From assembly GCA_002309675.1 (NCBI GenBank), contig DBXX01000016.1:1-64000 (forward strand): a DNA stretch of 64,000 nucleotides, written 5' to 3'. Positions within the stretch are counted from its first letter, which is position 1, and each line of letters starts with the position of its first letter. The translations under genes were made by a program, and so were the position numbers. Positions 41,852-50,677 of the stretch are shown here, in pieces. Origin of the DNA: Lachnospiraceae bacterium UBA1201 (lineage in GTDB: Bacteria > Bacillota > Clostridia > Lachnospirales > Lachnospiraceae). Below the pieces are notes generated by a model, which searched no databases, was not told the origin of the DNA, and was given only the letters and a program-made list of their open reading frames with translations.

Positions 41852-43390
41852 ATGAGTGTTGAAAAACGTGGCAAATGGGGCTCCCGTTCCCAGTTCATCC
41901 TGGCGGCCATAGGTTCCGCAGTCGGTCTGGGCAATGCATGGCGCTTTCCGGGACTGGCAGCGAAGCATGGCGGCGGCGCCTTTTTGCTGGCCTATCTGAT
42001 CGCAATGGTAGCGATCGGCATCCCCTTCCTGATGATGGAGATCGCCATCGGACGTAAGATGCATCGTGGTGTTCCGGGTGCCCTTCGTGCGATCAATAAG
42101 CATGCCGAACCCGTCGGCTGGTTCGCTGTATCGAACGCTTTTGTCATCTCCGTTTATTATGCGGTCGTATTCGCCTGGGTCATCCTGATGGCATTTGCAA
42201 GCTTCAAATTTGCCGGGATCACCGGTGACACCGGCGCAGCATCCGGAATTTGGGCAGATCTCATCAAGACCACCGGAACCACTTCCGGATATGATACGAT
42301 CTCAAGTTACGTGTTTATCTGCCTGCTTCTGGCCTGGGTACTTATCTACTCCTGTATCCGTAACGGCACGGGAACCGTAGGAAAAGTCGTTAAATACACT
42401 GTATTTCTTCCGATCCTCTGTCTGTTGATTCTGGCCGGTAAGGGTATATTTATGTCCGGTGCTTTCGAAGGTCTGAATAAATTCTTCGTTCCCGATTTCG
42501 GTGAGTGGGCGAAGTCCGACCTCTGGATCGATGCCGTCGGCCAAGTCTTCTACTCCCTGTCCATCATGATGGCTATCATGGTCGCCTATGGTTCCTTCCT
42601 GAAGGAAGACAGCAACATCGCAAAGGACGCGATGATCATCGCATTTTCCGATTTCGCCATCAGTGTCCTCTCCGGTATCGTTCTGTTCACGACCATGGCG
42701 GGTACCGGAAGCCTCGACAGCATGACCGAATCCGGTATCGTTACAGCGTTCATCGTCTACCCGCAGTCCATTGTCCAACTTTCCGGAAACGGCGTGGTCA
42801 ACGCCCTGTTTGCCTTTGTATTCTATTTCTGCCTGTGTACGCTTGCGATCGATAGCGCTTTTTCCATCATCGAAGGTGTTTCCACTGCGATCTCCGATAA
42901 GTTCGGCCTGTCGCATAAGAAGACGACGCTTCGCGTTTGTCTCGTAGCCGGTATCCTCTCGATCTGGTTCACGACCGGCGCAGGCCTCGCATGGCTTGAC
43001 ATCGTTGACAACTGGTGTAACGCGTACAGCCTGATCTTAGTCGGTATCCTCGAAGCGCTCACCATCGGCTGGCTGTTCAATCCCAGGAGAGTCCTTAAGG
43101 AAGTCAACCGCAACACGGGCAAGTTTAAAATGCCTGCATGGTGGTTCGTGATCTCGATCAAGCTTCTGGCCCCTCTGACGCTCCTCGGCTTCTTCATCTG
43201 GAACATCGTAACTCTGGTCGATGCAGGCGGCATCTATGGTGCAAAAGACGGCTACTCTCTCGCCTCCAACATCATCGGAGGATGGCTGATCCTGGCTCTC
43301 TGCATCGCCAGCGGTTTCATCGTTAAAGCCATTGAAAAACGCATCTCAAAAGACAGTGTTGTCGGCGATGAAGATACATGGGTCGATTGA
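41852..43390 (+). CDS. sodium-dependent transporter of the SNF/NSS family
   Basis: A 512-residue transporter with about 12 membrane helices. The N-terminal WGSRSQFILAAIGSAVGLGNAWRFPGLAAKHGGGAF segment is the NSS helix 1 that binds sodium, as in LeuT/MhsT. FWYFCLCTLAIDSAFSII-type helix 8 and the loop GTGSLDSMTESGI fit the bacterial 11-12 helix group used for amino acids such as tryptophan or tyrosine. Substrate not predictable. The ATG at 41852 has GAGG at good distance; the upstream frame start at 41810 is too close to its own AAGG. The only clear plus-strand gene here; ends in a bidirectional terminator. Confidence 0.95.
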   Translation: MSVEKRGKWGSRSQFILAAIGSAVGLGNAWRFPGLAAKHGGGAFLLAYLIAMVAIGIPFLMMEIAIGRKMHRGVPGALRAINKHAEPVGWFAVSNAFVISVYYAVVFAWVILMAFASFKFAGITGDTGAASGIWADLIKTTGTTSGYDTISSYVFICLLLAWVLIYSCIRNGTGTVGKVVKYTVFLPILCLLILAGKGIFMSGAFEGLNKFFVPDFGEWAKSDLWIDAVGQVFYSLSIMMAIMVAYGSFLKEDSNIAKDAMIIAFSDFAISVLSGIVLFTTMAGTGSLDSMTESGIVTAFIVYPQSIVQLSGNGVVNALFAFVFYFCLCTLAIDSAFSIIEGVSTAISDKFGLSHKKTTLRVCLVAGILSIWFTTGAGLAWLDIVDNWCNAYSLILVGILEALTIGWLFNPRRVLKEVNRNTGKFKMPAWWFVISIKLLAPLTLLGFFIWNIVTLVDAGGIYGAKDGYSLASNIIGGWLILALCIASGFIVKAIEKRISKDSVVGDEDTWVD

Positions 43391-43413
43391 TCCGATAACC
43401 GAATAAATCACCA

Positions 43414-43445
43414 AAAGGCTGCGACACTTATGTGCCGCAGCCTTT
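43414..43445 (+). terminator. bidirectional terminator between the symporter and esterase genes
   Basis: AAAGGCTGCG and CGCAGCCTTT with an inner CAC/GTG pairing, 13 pairs. On the minus strand four T residues follow, on the plus strand an A+T-rich stretch. Convergent genes share it. Confidence 0.8.
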
Positions 43446-43447
43446 AA

Positions 43448-44380
43448 TTATTCGCCACTCACCAGGCGCTTGAAGAAGGTGGTCTGGTCTTTGTTGCAAC
43501 GCTCCGCGATCGGCAGTCGGATGTTCACGTGGAACACATGGCCGACCTCGTGGTCTTCCTTCTTTCCATAGATACGAGACTGTACAGAAATGCCCTTTTT
43601 ACGCAGGAAGGAAGCAAACGGACGGCATTCCTCCCTCAGGGAATCATTTGCCGCAGAAAAGATGTAAGTCGGCGGATAATCCGCCGTGATGTACGCAGAA
43701 ACCTCGGTACGAGGATCCTGCGCCATGCTCTCATCACCGAAATAATCCAGCATCATCTCGTTGTGCGGACCCGTTATCTTGCTTCGCAGCTCATACAAGC
43801 CGCAGGCCAGCGATATTCCTCGCAAGATCACGCCTCGCGGCATCATAAAGCCAAATAACTTCGCATATGCTTTATTCGTGCAGATCGCCGCGAACTGGCT
43901 TACGAGCTGTGCTCCCGCCGAATCGCCGACCATGAACAGGTTGGTTTTATCCAGTTTGTATTTTCTCGCATTGGCCGAGATCCACTTAAATACGGCCAAT
44001 GTATCCGCTAACGGTGCAGGAAACTGATTCAGCGGAGCCAGACGGTAATTGAAATTCACAACGGCAAAACCGAACTGTGAAAGACGCATCGCATAAAAAC
44101 GATACAGTTCCTTATCGCCGTAGAAATAACCGCCGCCGTGAACGTTTACGATCACCGGAAGAGTCTTCCCCGCCTCCTTCACCGGTCGATAAACGTCCAA
44201 CAGGTTCTCTTCGCCGTACGGACCATATGAAATGTCCCGAAACTTCTCAATGTCCTCGGGCTCGGTCAGGCCGGCATCGCGCTTCGCGTCGCTCATGGCC
44301 CATAGTTTTCGTGTCATAGTGACCCTGGCCGGAATCTTCTCCTGTGTATCCGGCTTTTTCGATGTCCCTTTTTTCACCAT
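43448..44380 (-). CDS. alpha/beta-hydrolase esterase (HSL-like, family IV)
   Basis: A 310-residue hydrolase. Oxyanion motif HGGGYFYGD at 81-89, nucleophile elbow GDSAG with Ser154, an acid region SAANDSLREECRPF, and His in VGHVFHV near the C terminus, in the order of the hormone-sensitive lipase family. No signal peptide. It hydrolyses small acyl esters; natural substrate unknown. The ATG at 44380 follows GAGGGTG. It lies 71 bp after the ABC exporter gene and may be co-transcribed. Confidence 0.9.
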   Translation of the reverse strand: MVKKGTSKKPDTQEKIPARVTMTRKLWAMSDAKRDAGLTEPEDIEKFRDISYGPYGEENLLDVYRPVKEAGKTLPVIVNVHGGGYFYGDKELYRFYAMRLSQFGFAVVNFNYRLAPLNQFPAPLADTLAVFKWISANARKYKLDKTNLFMVGDSAGAQLVSQFAAICTNKAYAKLFGFMMPRGVILRGISLACGLYELRSKITGPHNEMMLDYFGDESMAQDPRTEVSAYITADYPPTYIFSAANDSLREECRPFASFLRKKGISVQSRIYGKKEDHEVGHVFHVNIRLPIAERCNKDQTTFFKRLVSGE

Positions 44381-44451
44381 ATTTCACCCTCTTTATATCC
44401 CGTTCTGTTATTCATCTGTCGATGATTCATTATCGCATTATATCATTCTTT

Positions 44452-46191
44452 TTACTCTTTTTTCTCTGCGCTCTGGATGCGGTTCATGCGCGCATAGCGC
44501 CCGCCCAGGGCAATAAGTTCTTCGTGTGTGCCCTCTTCGATCAGGCGACCTTCTTCGATGACGAGGATCTTATCCGCGTTACGGATCGTAGAAAGTCGGT
44601 GAGCGATGGCGATGATCGTCCGGCTTCCTGCGATGTTGGCGATTGCCTCCTGAATCTGGTGCTCCGTCTCAACGTCGACGGAGGCCGTCGCCTCATCCAG
44701 GATGATGATCGGCGATTTGCGCAGAATCGCACGTGAGATGGCCACGCGCTGCTTCTGACCGCCGGAGAGGCGCAGTCCGCGCTCTCCCACTAAGGTATTA
44801 TATCCGTCCGGCATGTGCATGATATCCTCGTGGATATTCGCCGCTTTTGCCGCTTCCATGATCGCTTCGAGCCCGGCTTCAGGCTCGGCGTAACCGATGT
44901 TTTCGGCGATCGTTCCATTAAACAGGAAGGTATCCTGTAACACGGGGGAAATGTTCTTACGCAGGCTTTCGATGGTGACATCCATCAGATCCTTACCGTC
45001 GATCCGGATGCTGCCTCCGGTAGGTTGATAGAACCGTGAGATCAGCTTCGTAAGCGTCGTCTTTCCGACGCCGGTCGGGCCGACGAGTGCCAGCATTTTC
45101 CCGGCCTCGCACTTGAATGATATATCATTCAGCACCACATCGCCGGTCTCATAGGAGAAGCTGACATGGTCGAATTCGATCTCTCCTTTAACGTCCGTGA
45201 GCGGAGTTGCATTTTCCTTATCTACGATCTCGCAGGGAGCGTCCAAAATACTCATGACACGCTCCGCACCTGCCATGGACTGCTGCATGTTCTCCAGCAG
45301 GTTCGCGAGTCCTGTGACCGGAGCGTAGAACAGACCCAGATACAGCAGAAATGCAACGATCGACTCGACCTGCATGCCCTCCTTCCATGCCAGATAACCG
45401 CCGAACGAAACGACCAGAATGGTTCCGATCGAGGAAATGAACTCGACACAGGGGTGAAAGATCGCACTGATCTTCAGGGCCTTCAGCATCGCGGAAATGT
45501 GCTCGAAATTCTTTACATTGACCTGCTCGGTCTCATACTCCTCACGGCCGAACGACTGGATCTCCTGGATACCGGAGAGGTTATCCTGGAGTTTGCCGTT
45601 CAGTTCACCCATCTTCTTCTGGGAAGCGCGGAAAAACGGACGCACCTTTTTAGAGAAGAAAATGCCGGATAAGAAGATCAGCGGAATCGGCGCGCAGGTG
45701 ATCAGCGCCAGTTTCAGATCGATCGTCAACAGGATGATCAAAGCGCCGACGAAGGTCATGATATTCGTGATCGTGTCCGGTATCATGTGCGCATACAAGA
45801 GTTCAAAATCGCGCGTATCATTGACGATGCGGCTCATCAGGTCGCCTGTCTGCTTATCGTGGAAATAGCCGATGTGCATGCGCTCCAGCTTATCATAGGT
45901 CCGTGTACGCAGGTCGCCGACCAGAAACCAGGCCGCCTTATGCGCCAGGTAATTATTTAAGAAGCGGAAAATGATACGAAGCAGATATAAGCCGATCAAT
46001 AGCCCGGTCAGGCCCCAGATCCGCTTCATCCCTGCATCGTCCACACCTTTGCTGACGATTCCCGTCATGGCGGACATGACGCGGGGAGCCGCCAGGTTAA
46101 CGGCCGTCAAAAGCAGCGTTGACAGGATGGCGATGATATACAAGGTCCGATAGCGTATGGCTTCCCGGCTCAGTCTCAATAACATTTTCAT
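44452..46191 (-). CDS. ABC exporter (MsbA/MdlB-type half transporter)
   Basis: A 579-residue fused permease-ATPase. Six helices in residues 1-320 and an ATPase with Walker [10 protein letters not shown] near 372, signature LSGGQKQR and Walker B IIILDEATASVD, H-loop IAHRLST. It works as a homodimer exporting lipids, drugs or peptides. The ATG at 46191 follows GGAGGG, 22 bp after the large FtsX-like permease. Third gene of the unit that starts with the ATPase at 49446. Confidence 0.93.
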   Translation of the reverse strand: MKMLLRLSREAIRYRTLYIIAILSTLLLTAVNLAAPRVMSAMTGIVSKGVDDAGMKRIWGLTGLLIGLYLLRIIFRFLNNYLAHKAAWFLVGDLRTRTYDKLERMHIGYFHDKQTGDLMSRIVNDTRDFELLYAHMIPDTITNIMTFVGALIILLTIDLKLALITCAPIPLIFLSGIFFSKKVRPFFRASQKKMGELNGKLQDNLSGIQEIQSFGREEYETEQVNVKNFEHISAMLKALKISAIFHPCVEFISSIGTILVVSFGGYLAWKEGMQVESIVAFLLYLGLFYAPVTGLANLLENMQQSMAGAERVMSILDAPCEIVDKENATPLTDVKGEIEFDHVSFSYETGDVVLNDISFKCEAGKMLALVGPTGVGKTTLTKLISRFYQPTGGSIRIDGKDLMDVTIESLRKNISPVLQDTFLFNGTIAENIGYAEPEAGLEAIMEAAKAANIHEDIMHMPDGYNTLVGERGLRLSGGQKQRVAISRAILRKSPIIILDEATASVDVETEHQIQEAIANIAGSRTIIAIAHRLSTIRNADKILVIEEGRLIEEGTHEELIALGGRYARMNRIQSAEKKE

Positions 46192-46213
46192 AGTAAACCC
46201 TCCACATGATCCG

Positions 46214-48700
46214 TCAGCGAATCATAACACCTTCCGTAGGTTTCAGTTTTACGACGGCGCGTACGATGATCATATGAATGATCACCGAGAAAAAGAGTAA
46301 GATGACGGCAGCCACGACCCAGGCCGTGATCTGCGGATCCCGGATGATATGGAACTGGCGTCCCTCCATCAAACGCAGGATCTTACCGGAAAGCCAGGTT
46401 CCGCCGATAATTCCGAGCACGATGCCGGCCACATGGGTCAGGATCGACTCTCCGAGCACATATCCGGCCGTCTCCATCGCCGTAAAGCCGTTGATGCGCA
46501 TGACCACCAGGCTGCCTTTTTTTCGATAATATTGCAGGTAGATCAGGTTGATCAGGACGCCGCCCGCCATAAACGCGGCGATCGCAGCCAGCAGGGCAGC
46601 TACGGCATTCAGGGCGGTCGTATATTTCATATACTCCTGCTTCTTATCACTCGTCCGCATCACATGGACCGGAAGTTGTGACAGTTTCTCGCAAAGCGGA
46701 TCGCACGTTTTCTCCCCGCATCGGATCAGAAAACAGTTATTCTCCGGCTTCTCTTTGTAGATTTCTTCGTATGAGGAAACCGTCAGTAAGAGATGCCCTC
46801 CTACATAGTGCTTATAGATTCCGACAACATCCACGACTTCCAGGTCCATCCGGCTATCCAGAAGGAACATGTTATCGCCGATTCTGATATTTCCCGTCTC
46901 CGAAGCACGAAGCGGAATATATACACCCGTGGTCTTCAACTGCCCGAAATGCCCGCCGTTTTCGGTATCTTCTGCCGAGAAAAAGTTTTCCAGCCCCTCG
47001 GGATCTGCACAGAGCAGTTCGCCTCCGTTTATCCGTTCTTCGGCGTAATACAGGCATTCGCGTTCGAGGACCTCGACCCAGCCTCCGTTCGCGTCCCGTT
47101 CCTTCAGGCCGAACGAAAGAAGGACATCCCGGATCTTCTGCTGTAACGACTCACCTCCGGCAGCCTCTGTCGCATCGAAGCTGACCTTCAGGTCGTAGTG
47201 TTCCACATCGGTGAACTGGCGCCCGATCGATTTCGAGATCGCAAATTTAATGGAAAATCCCGTCACGAGCAATACCATACATCCGGTTATCGATACCGCG
47301 ATCATCAGGAGACGCCATTTTTCACGCCGCATCTGCCTGCGGATCATGCGGGCGTAGAACCCGTATTTGGATGTGTGCCTTGCTTTTCGGCTTCTTCCGT
47401 ATCTCCTCGGCGGTGTTTTTATCTCATCCCGTTCATTCAGCAGGGACAATGCGGGCCTTCGGATCAGGCCGACACAGGCGATGCCCGCTGCCGCAGTCGC
47501 GATCAACATACCTACAACGAAAACCACAAGCGCCGCGCCGGGCAAAAAAGCCGGATAGCCCATACCGTAAACATAAAAACGTCCGTAGATCAACAGCAAT
47601 ATCATCTGAACGATACCGAAACCCACGAGCGTGCCGACCAGCATTCCGGCAACAGCCGGAGCCACGCCTGCCATCAGATACCTCGTTGCGATCTCCTTAT
47701 CTGTCATGCCGACCGCCTTCGCGGTTCCGATCTGCCTCTTATCTTCTTCCACCATACGATGGATCGAGGAAAAGATCACCAGGGCGCCGACGATCACAAA
47801 CATGAAGGCGAAGGTCCTGCCGATGTCGCTGACATTATCCACGGCCGTGCGGATCGCGAAGCTGTACATGGAGCTCCACACATCCAACACCATCCATGGC
47901 TCGGCATCATTTCCGCCGGCCAATGCGTATGTAAGGATCATCTCCGCCGACAACCCGTCCGGATCACCGGACATCTGCTGTCCGATGTCCTGCGCCGCCA
48001 GAAGGTATAAGCGCTTCATGACCCGGTCGACCTTCTCCTGATACTCTTGTGAAAAACGGTCACATCCCTCGCTTCCTTCGACCCGAAGGATCGCTTTCAT
48101 GCAGCGGTTATCTATCGCCTCGAGGTCGAAAGCCTCTTTTCTGACGATCATATATCGGTTTCCGGGCACCTGGATCGGCAGGCAGGCATGTTCCGCATGC
48201 TGCGCTATGCCGCACACCAAAAAGCGCCGGATCGCCAGTGCATCGGCTTCTCCTACTTCGATCGTATCTCCGACGGATATCCCCAATTCTTCCAAAACCG
48301 GGAGTTCCAGCAGACATTCTTCTGCCGTTTCCGGCATCCGTCCTTCCTTCAGAATCACGGTATTGATCTGCTCCGTCAGGGAAATGACGTCAAATCCGGT
48401 TGCATTGCCCGAGTTGGAACGCGCGGTCGTGTACCACAGCGGTTCCACGGCCGCAACACCCTCCGTATGCCGGATCGCTTCCAGATCCTCCCCGGACAGA
48501 AGTTTCGATGTCGAGATCTCTATATCCCGGAATGCAGTATCTTTCCAGAACCTGCCGATGTTGTTCTTCATGGCCTGCGCCGTATCGATGATCCCGAGAT
48601 ACGCCATCACGGCAAGCATAGCCACAACAAAAACAGACAGACAGGCTGCCCTCTGTCTTCGCATGTAGCGTATACATAGTGTTCTTTGCGTTTTCTTCAT
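46214..48700 (-). CDS. large FtsX-like ABC permease (two FtsX domains)
   Basis: An 828-residue permease with two FtsX domains. N-terminal helix about 20-42, exported MacB-PCD-like domain to about 280, three helices (about 285-415), a cytoplasmic loop, a fourth helix near 450-470, a second exported domain, and three C-terminal helices. This 1+3+1+3 layout is that of BceB/YknZ-like or MacB-like antimicrobial-peptide transporters. The ATG at 48700 is preferred; an in-frame ATG at 48709 overlaps the ATPase stop. Two-gene module with the upstream ATPase. Substrate unknown. Confidence 0.88.
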   Translation of the reverse strand: MKKTQRTLCIRYMRRQRAACLSVFVVAMLAVMAYLGIIDTAQAMKNNIGRFWKDTAFRDIEISTSKLLSGEDLEAIRHTEGVAAVEPLWYTTARSNSGNATGFDVISLTEQINTVILKEGRMPETAEECLLELPVLEELGISVGDTIEVGEADALAIRRFLVCGIAQHAEHACLPIQVPGNRYMIVRKEAFDLEAIDNRCMKAILRVEGSEGCDRFSQEYQEKVDRVMKRLYLLAAQDIGQQMSGDPDGLSAEMILTYALAGGNDAEPWMVLDVWSSMYSFAIRTAVDNVSDIGRTFAFMFVIVGALVIFSSIHRMVEEDKRQIGTAKAVGMTDKEIATRYLMAGVAPAVAGMLVGTLVGFGIVQMILLLIYGRFYVYGMGYPAFLPGAALVVFVVGMLIATAAAGIACVGLIRRPALSLLNERDEIKTPPRRYGRSRKARHTSKYGFYARMIRRQMRREKWRLLMIAVSITGCMVLLVTGFSIKFAISKSIGRQFTDVEHYDLKVSFDATEAAGGESLQQKIRDVLLSFGLKERDANGGWVEVLERECLYYAEERINGGELLCADPEGLENFFSAEDTENGGHFGQLKTTGVYIPLRASETGNIRIGDNMFLLDSRMDLEVVDVVGIYKHYVGGHLLLTVSSYEEIYKEKPENNCFLIRCGEKTCDPLCEKLSQLPVHVMRTSDKKQEYMKYTTALNAVAALLAAIAAFMAGGVLINLIYLQYYRKKGSLVVMRINGFTAMETAGYVLGESILTHVAGIVLGIIGGTWLSGKILRLMEGRQFHIIRDPQITAWVVAAVILLFFSVIIHMIIVRAVVKLKPTEGVMIR

Positions 48701-48702
48701 GG

Positions 48703-49446
48703 TCACCATTCCAGCATATCCACTCCGCAGCGAGTCTCCTGCGTCACATCAGAAGCGATCCTTCCCTGCTTCAGCACCACGACCCGATCGGCCATCTTTG
48801 CGATCTCACGGTTATGTGTCACCAGCAGGATCGTCGTTTTGCATTTCGGATCCGGCTGTTCATCATTCTTCCGGATCAAGCGTTCGAAAACCCGCAGGAC
48901 TTCGCGGGCGGAATCTTCATCCAGTGCTGCGGTCGGCTCGTCGGCCAGCAGGATCCGCGGGCGTTTGACGAGGGCACGAGCGATCGCATTCCTCTGCTGC
49001 TGTCCGCCGGACATCTGCCCGGGGGTGTGATCCGCAACATTGGCCAGACCGACCATATCGATCACTTCATCCACGGACATCGGGTCCTCCACCAGTTCCG
49101 CGATGAATTCCACGTTTTCATAAGCTGTCAGTTCCTGCATCAGATGGTATTCCTGGAAGATGAAGCCCACATCCCGGCGCCGGTACAGGGTCCTCTCCTT
49201 CTCGGAGAGCGTCGTCATGTCCCGCCCGAAGATCTCGATCTTACCGGAGGTCAATCCATCCATACAGCCGATCATATTTAAGAGCGTGGATTTCCCGCAG
49301 CCGGACTCGCCGTTTACCACGACGAACTCACCCGGATAGATATCCAGCGTGATCCCGTCCAATGCCTTCACAACGCCGCTGCCCGAGGGAAACTCTTTCA
49401 CGGCATTTACCATTCTGACACAAGGTTTTACTTCACTCATAGCCAT
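48703..49446 (-). CDS. MacB/LolD-type ABC transporter ATPase
   Basis: A 247-residue ATPase. Walker A GESGCGKST, Q-loop FIFQEYHLM, signature MSGGQQQR, Walker B ILLADEPTAALDE, H-loop LVTHNREIAKMADR. Between signature and Walker B the ALVKRPRI stretch is usual for MacB/LolD. Its stop lies within a few bases of the permease start. The ATG at 49446 (or 49440) has AGCGGG upstream. First gene of a unit with the FtsX-like permease and the exporter; promoter at 49512-49540. Confidence 0.92.
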   Translation of the reverse strand: MAMSEVKPCVRMVNAVKEFPSGSGVVKALDGITLDIYPGEFVVVNGESGCGKSTLLNMIGCMDGLTSGKIEIFGRDMTTLSEKERTLYRRRDVGFIFQEYHLMQELTAYENVEFIAELVEDPMSVDEVIDMVGLANVADHTPGQMSGGQQQRNAIARALVKRPRILLADEPTAALDEDSAREVLRVFERLIRKNDEQPDPKCKTTILLVTHNREIAKMADRVVVLKQGRIASDVTQETRCGVDMLEW

Positions 49447-49511
49447 CCCGCTCTTTCATGTTTTTAATCGTCACAAAACTCACATCATCAACATAGGTTC
49501 TCAGTGTTTTC

Positions 49512-49540
49512 ATTCTACCACAGTTCGCCTTCAGCGTCAA
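49512..49540 (-). promoter_or_regulatory. promoter of the ABC ATPase-permease-exporter unit
   Basis: TTGACG and TAGAAT with a 17-base spacer, about 60 bases before the ATPase. Confidence 0.75.
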
Positions 49541-49562
49541 TGAACCGCGCAGATTACAATAA

Positions 49563-49609
49563 GAAAAAAACCGGGCAGTCCCGCATGAAACACGCGAAAA
49601 CTGCCCGGT
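49563..49609 (-). terminator. terminator of the proS-guaA operon
   Basis: ACCGGGCAGT/ACTGCCCGGT, 10 perfect pairs, with an inner CGCG/TGCG pairing, then seven T residues on the minus strand. Confidence 0.9.
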
Positions 49610-49624
49610 CTCTATATAAACTTT

Positions 49625-50611
49625 TTATTCCCACTCGATGGTGCTGACGGGCTTCTCACTGATATCCCAAAGCACACGGTTTACGCCGGGCACGGTCGCG
49701 ATGATACGATCGCGAATCGTGCAAAGCATCTTAAACGGAATCTCGGGAACCGTCGCCGTAACGGCATCTACGGTATTCACCGCACGGATGACAACTGCCC
49801 AGCCCATGTAACGCTCACCCTTACCATCCACATAACGGATGCCGGTGGATGTGAAATCCGGGATCGCACAGAAGTACTGCCACGGTACGGGATCCAGTTT
49901 TCCGATCTCCTCGCGAACGATGGCGTCTGCCTCACGCAGAGACTCCAGACGGTCGCGTGTGATCGCGCCGACGCAGCGAACGCCGAGGCCCGGTCCGGGG
50001 AACGGCTGACGATAAACCATATTATCCGGAAGCCCGAGTTCCTTACCTACTACACGAACCTCGTCCTTATACAGAAGCTTCACGGGCTCAACAAGTTCGA
50101 ACTTCAGATCCTCCGGAAGGCCGCCTACATTGTGGTGAGCCTTTACGCCGTGACTCTCCAGGATATCCGGGTAAATGGTTCCCTGTGCCAGGAACTCTAC
50201 GCCGTCCAGCTTACGGGCTTCTTCCGCAAATACCTCGATAAATTCCTTACCGATGATCTTACGCTTTGTCTCGGGATCCGAAACTCCTGCCAGTTTATCC
50301 AGAAAACGATCGATCGCGTCCACATAGACGAGGTTTGCATTCAGCTGCTTTCCGAATACATCGATGACCTGCTCGGGCTCACCCTTACGAAGCAAGCCGT
50401 GGTTAACATGTACACAGGTCAGATTCTTACCGATCGCCTTTATCAGGAGAGCTGCAACAACGGAGGAGTCAACGCCTCCGGACAGCGCCAGAAGCACCTT
50501 CTTATCTCCCACCTGCTCACGGATCGCTGCGACCTGCTCTGTAATAAAAGCCTGCGCCAGCGCCGGAGTCGTGATACGTTCCATCGTTTCCGGTCTTACA
50601 TTACTGCTCAT
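49625..50611 (-). CDS. guaA: GMP synthetase, ATP-pyrophosphatase subunit (no glutaminase domain)
   Basis: A 328-residue GMP synthetase that holds only the synthetase half: ATP-PPase P-loop SGGVDSS at 44-50, then the dimerisation domain with RQPFPGPGLGVRCVG and the C-terminal IEWE. It turns XMP and ATP plus ammonia into GMP. Standard bacterial GuaA is about 510-525 residues with an N-terminal class I amidotransferase; here only about 30 residues precede the ATP-PPase, and no amidotransferase gene lies next to it. The ATG at 50611 follows AAAGGACTG. It comes 66 bp after proS, probably in one operon. A partner GATase elsewhere or use of free ammonia must be assumed. Confidence 0.9.
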   Translation of the reverse strand: MSSNVRPETMERITTPALAQAFITEQVAAIREQVGDKKVLLALSGGVDSSVVAALLIKAIGKNLTCVHVNHGLLRKGEPEQVIDVFGKQLNANLVYVDAIDRFLDKLAGVSDPETKRKIIGKEFIEVFAEEARKLDGVEFLAQGTIYPDILESHGVKAHHNVGGLPEDLKFELVEPVKLLYKDEVRVVGKELGLPDNMVYRQPFPGPGLGVRCVGAITRDRLESLREADAIVREEIGKLDPVPWQYFCAIPDFTSTGIRYVDGKGERYMGWAVVIRAVNTVDAVTATVPEIPFKMLCTIRDRIIATVPGVNRVLWDISEKPVSTIEWE

Positions 50612-50677
50612 TTCAGTCCTTTCCGCGGGCATACAACCCGCTCTGCTTTTCTAATCGTTTCTATCTCTCAAACTCTG

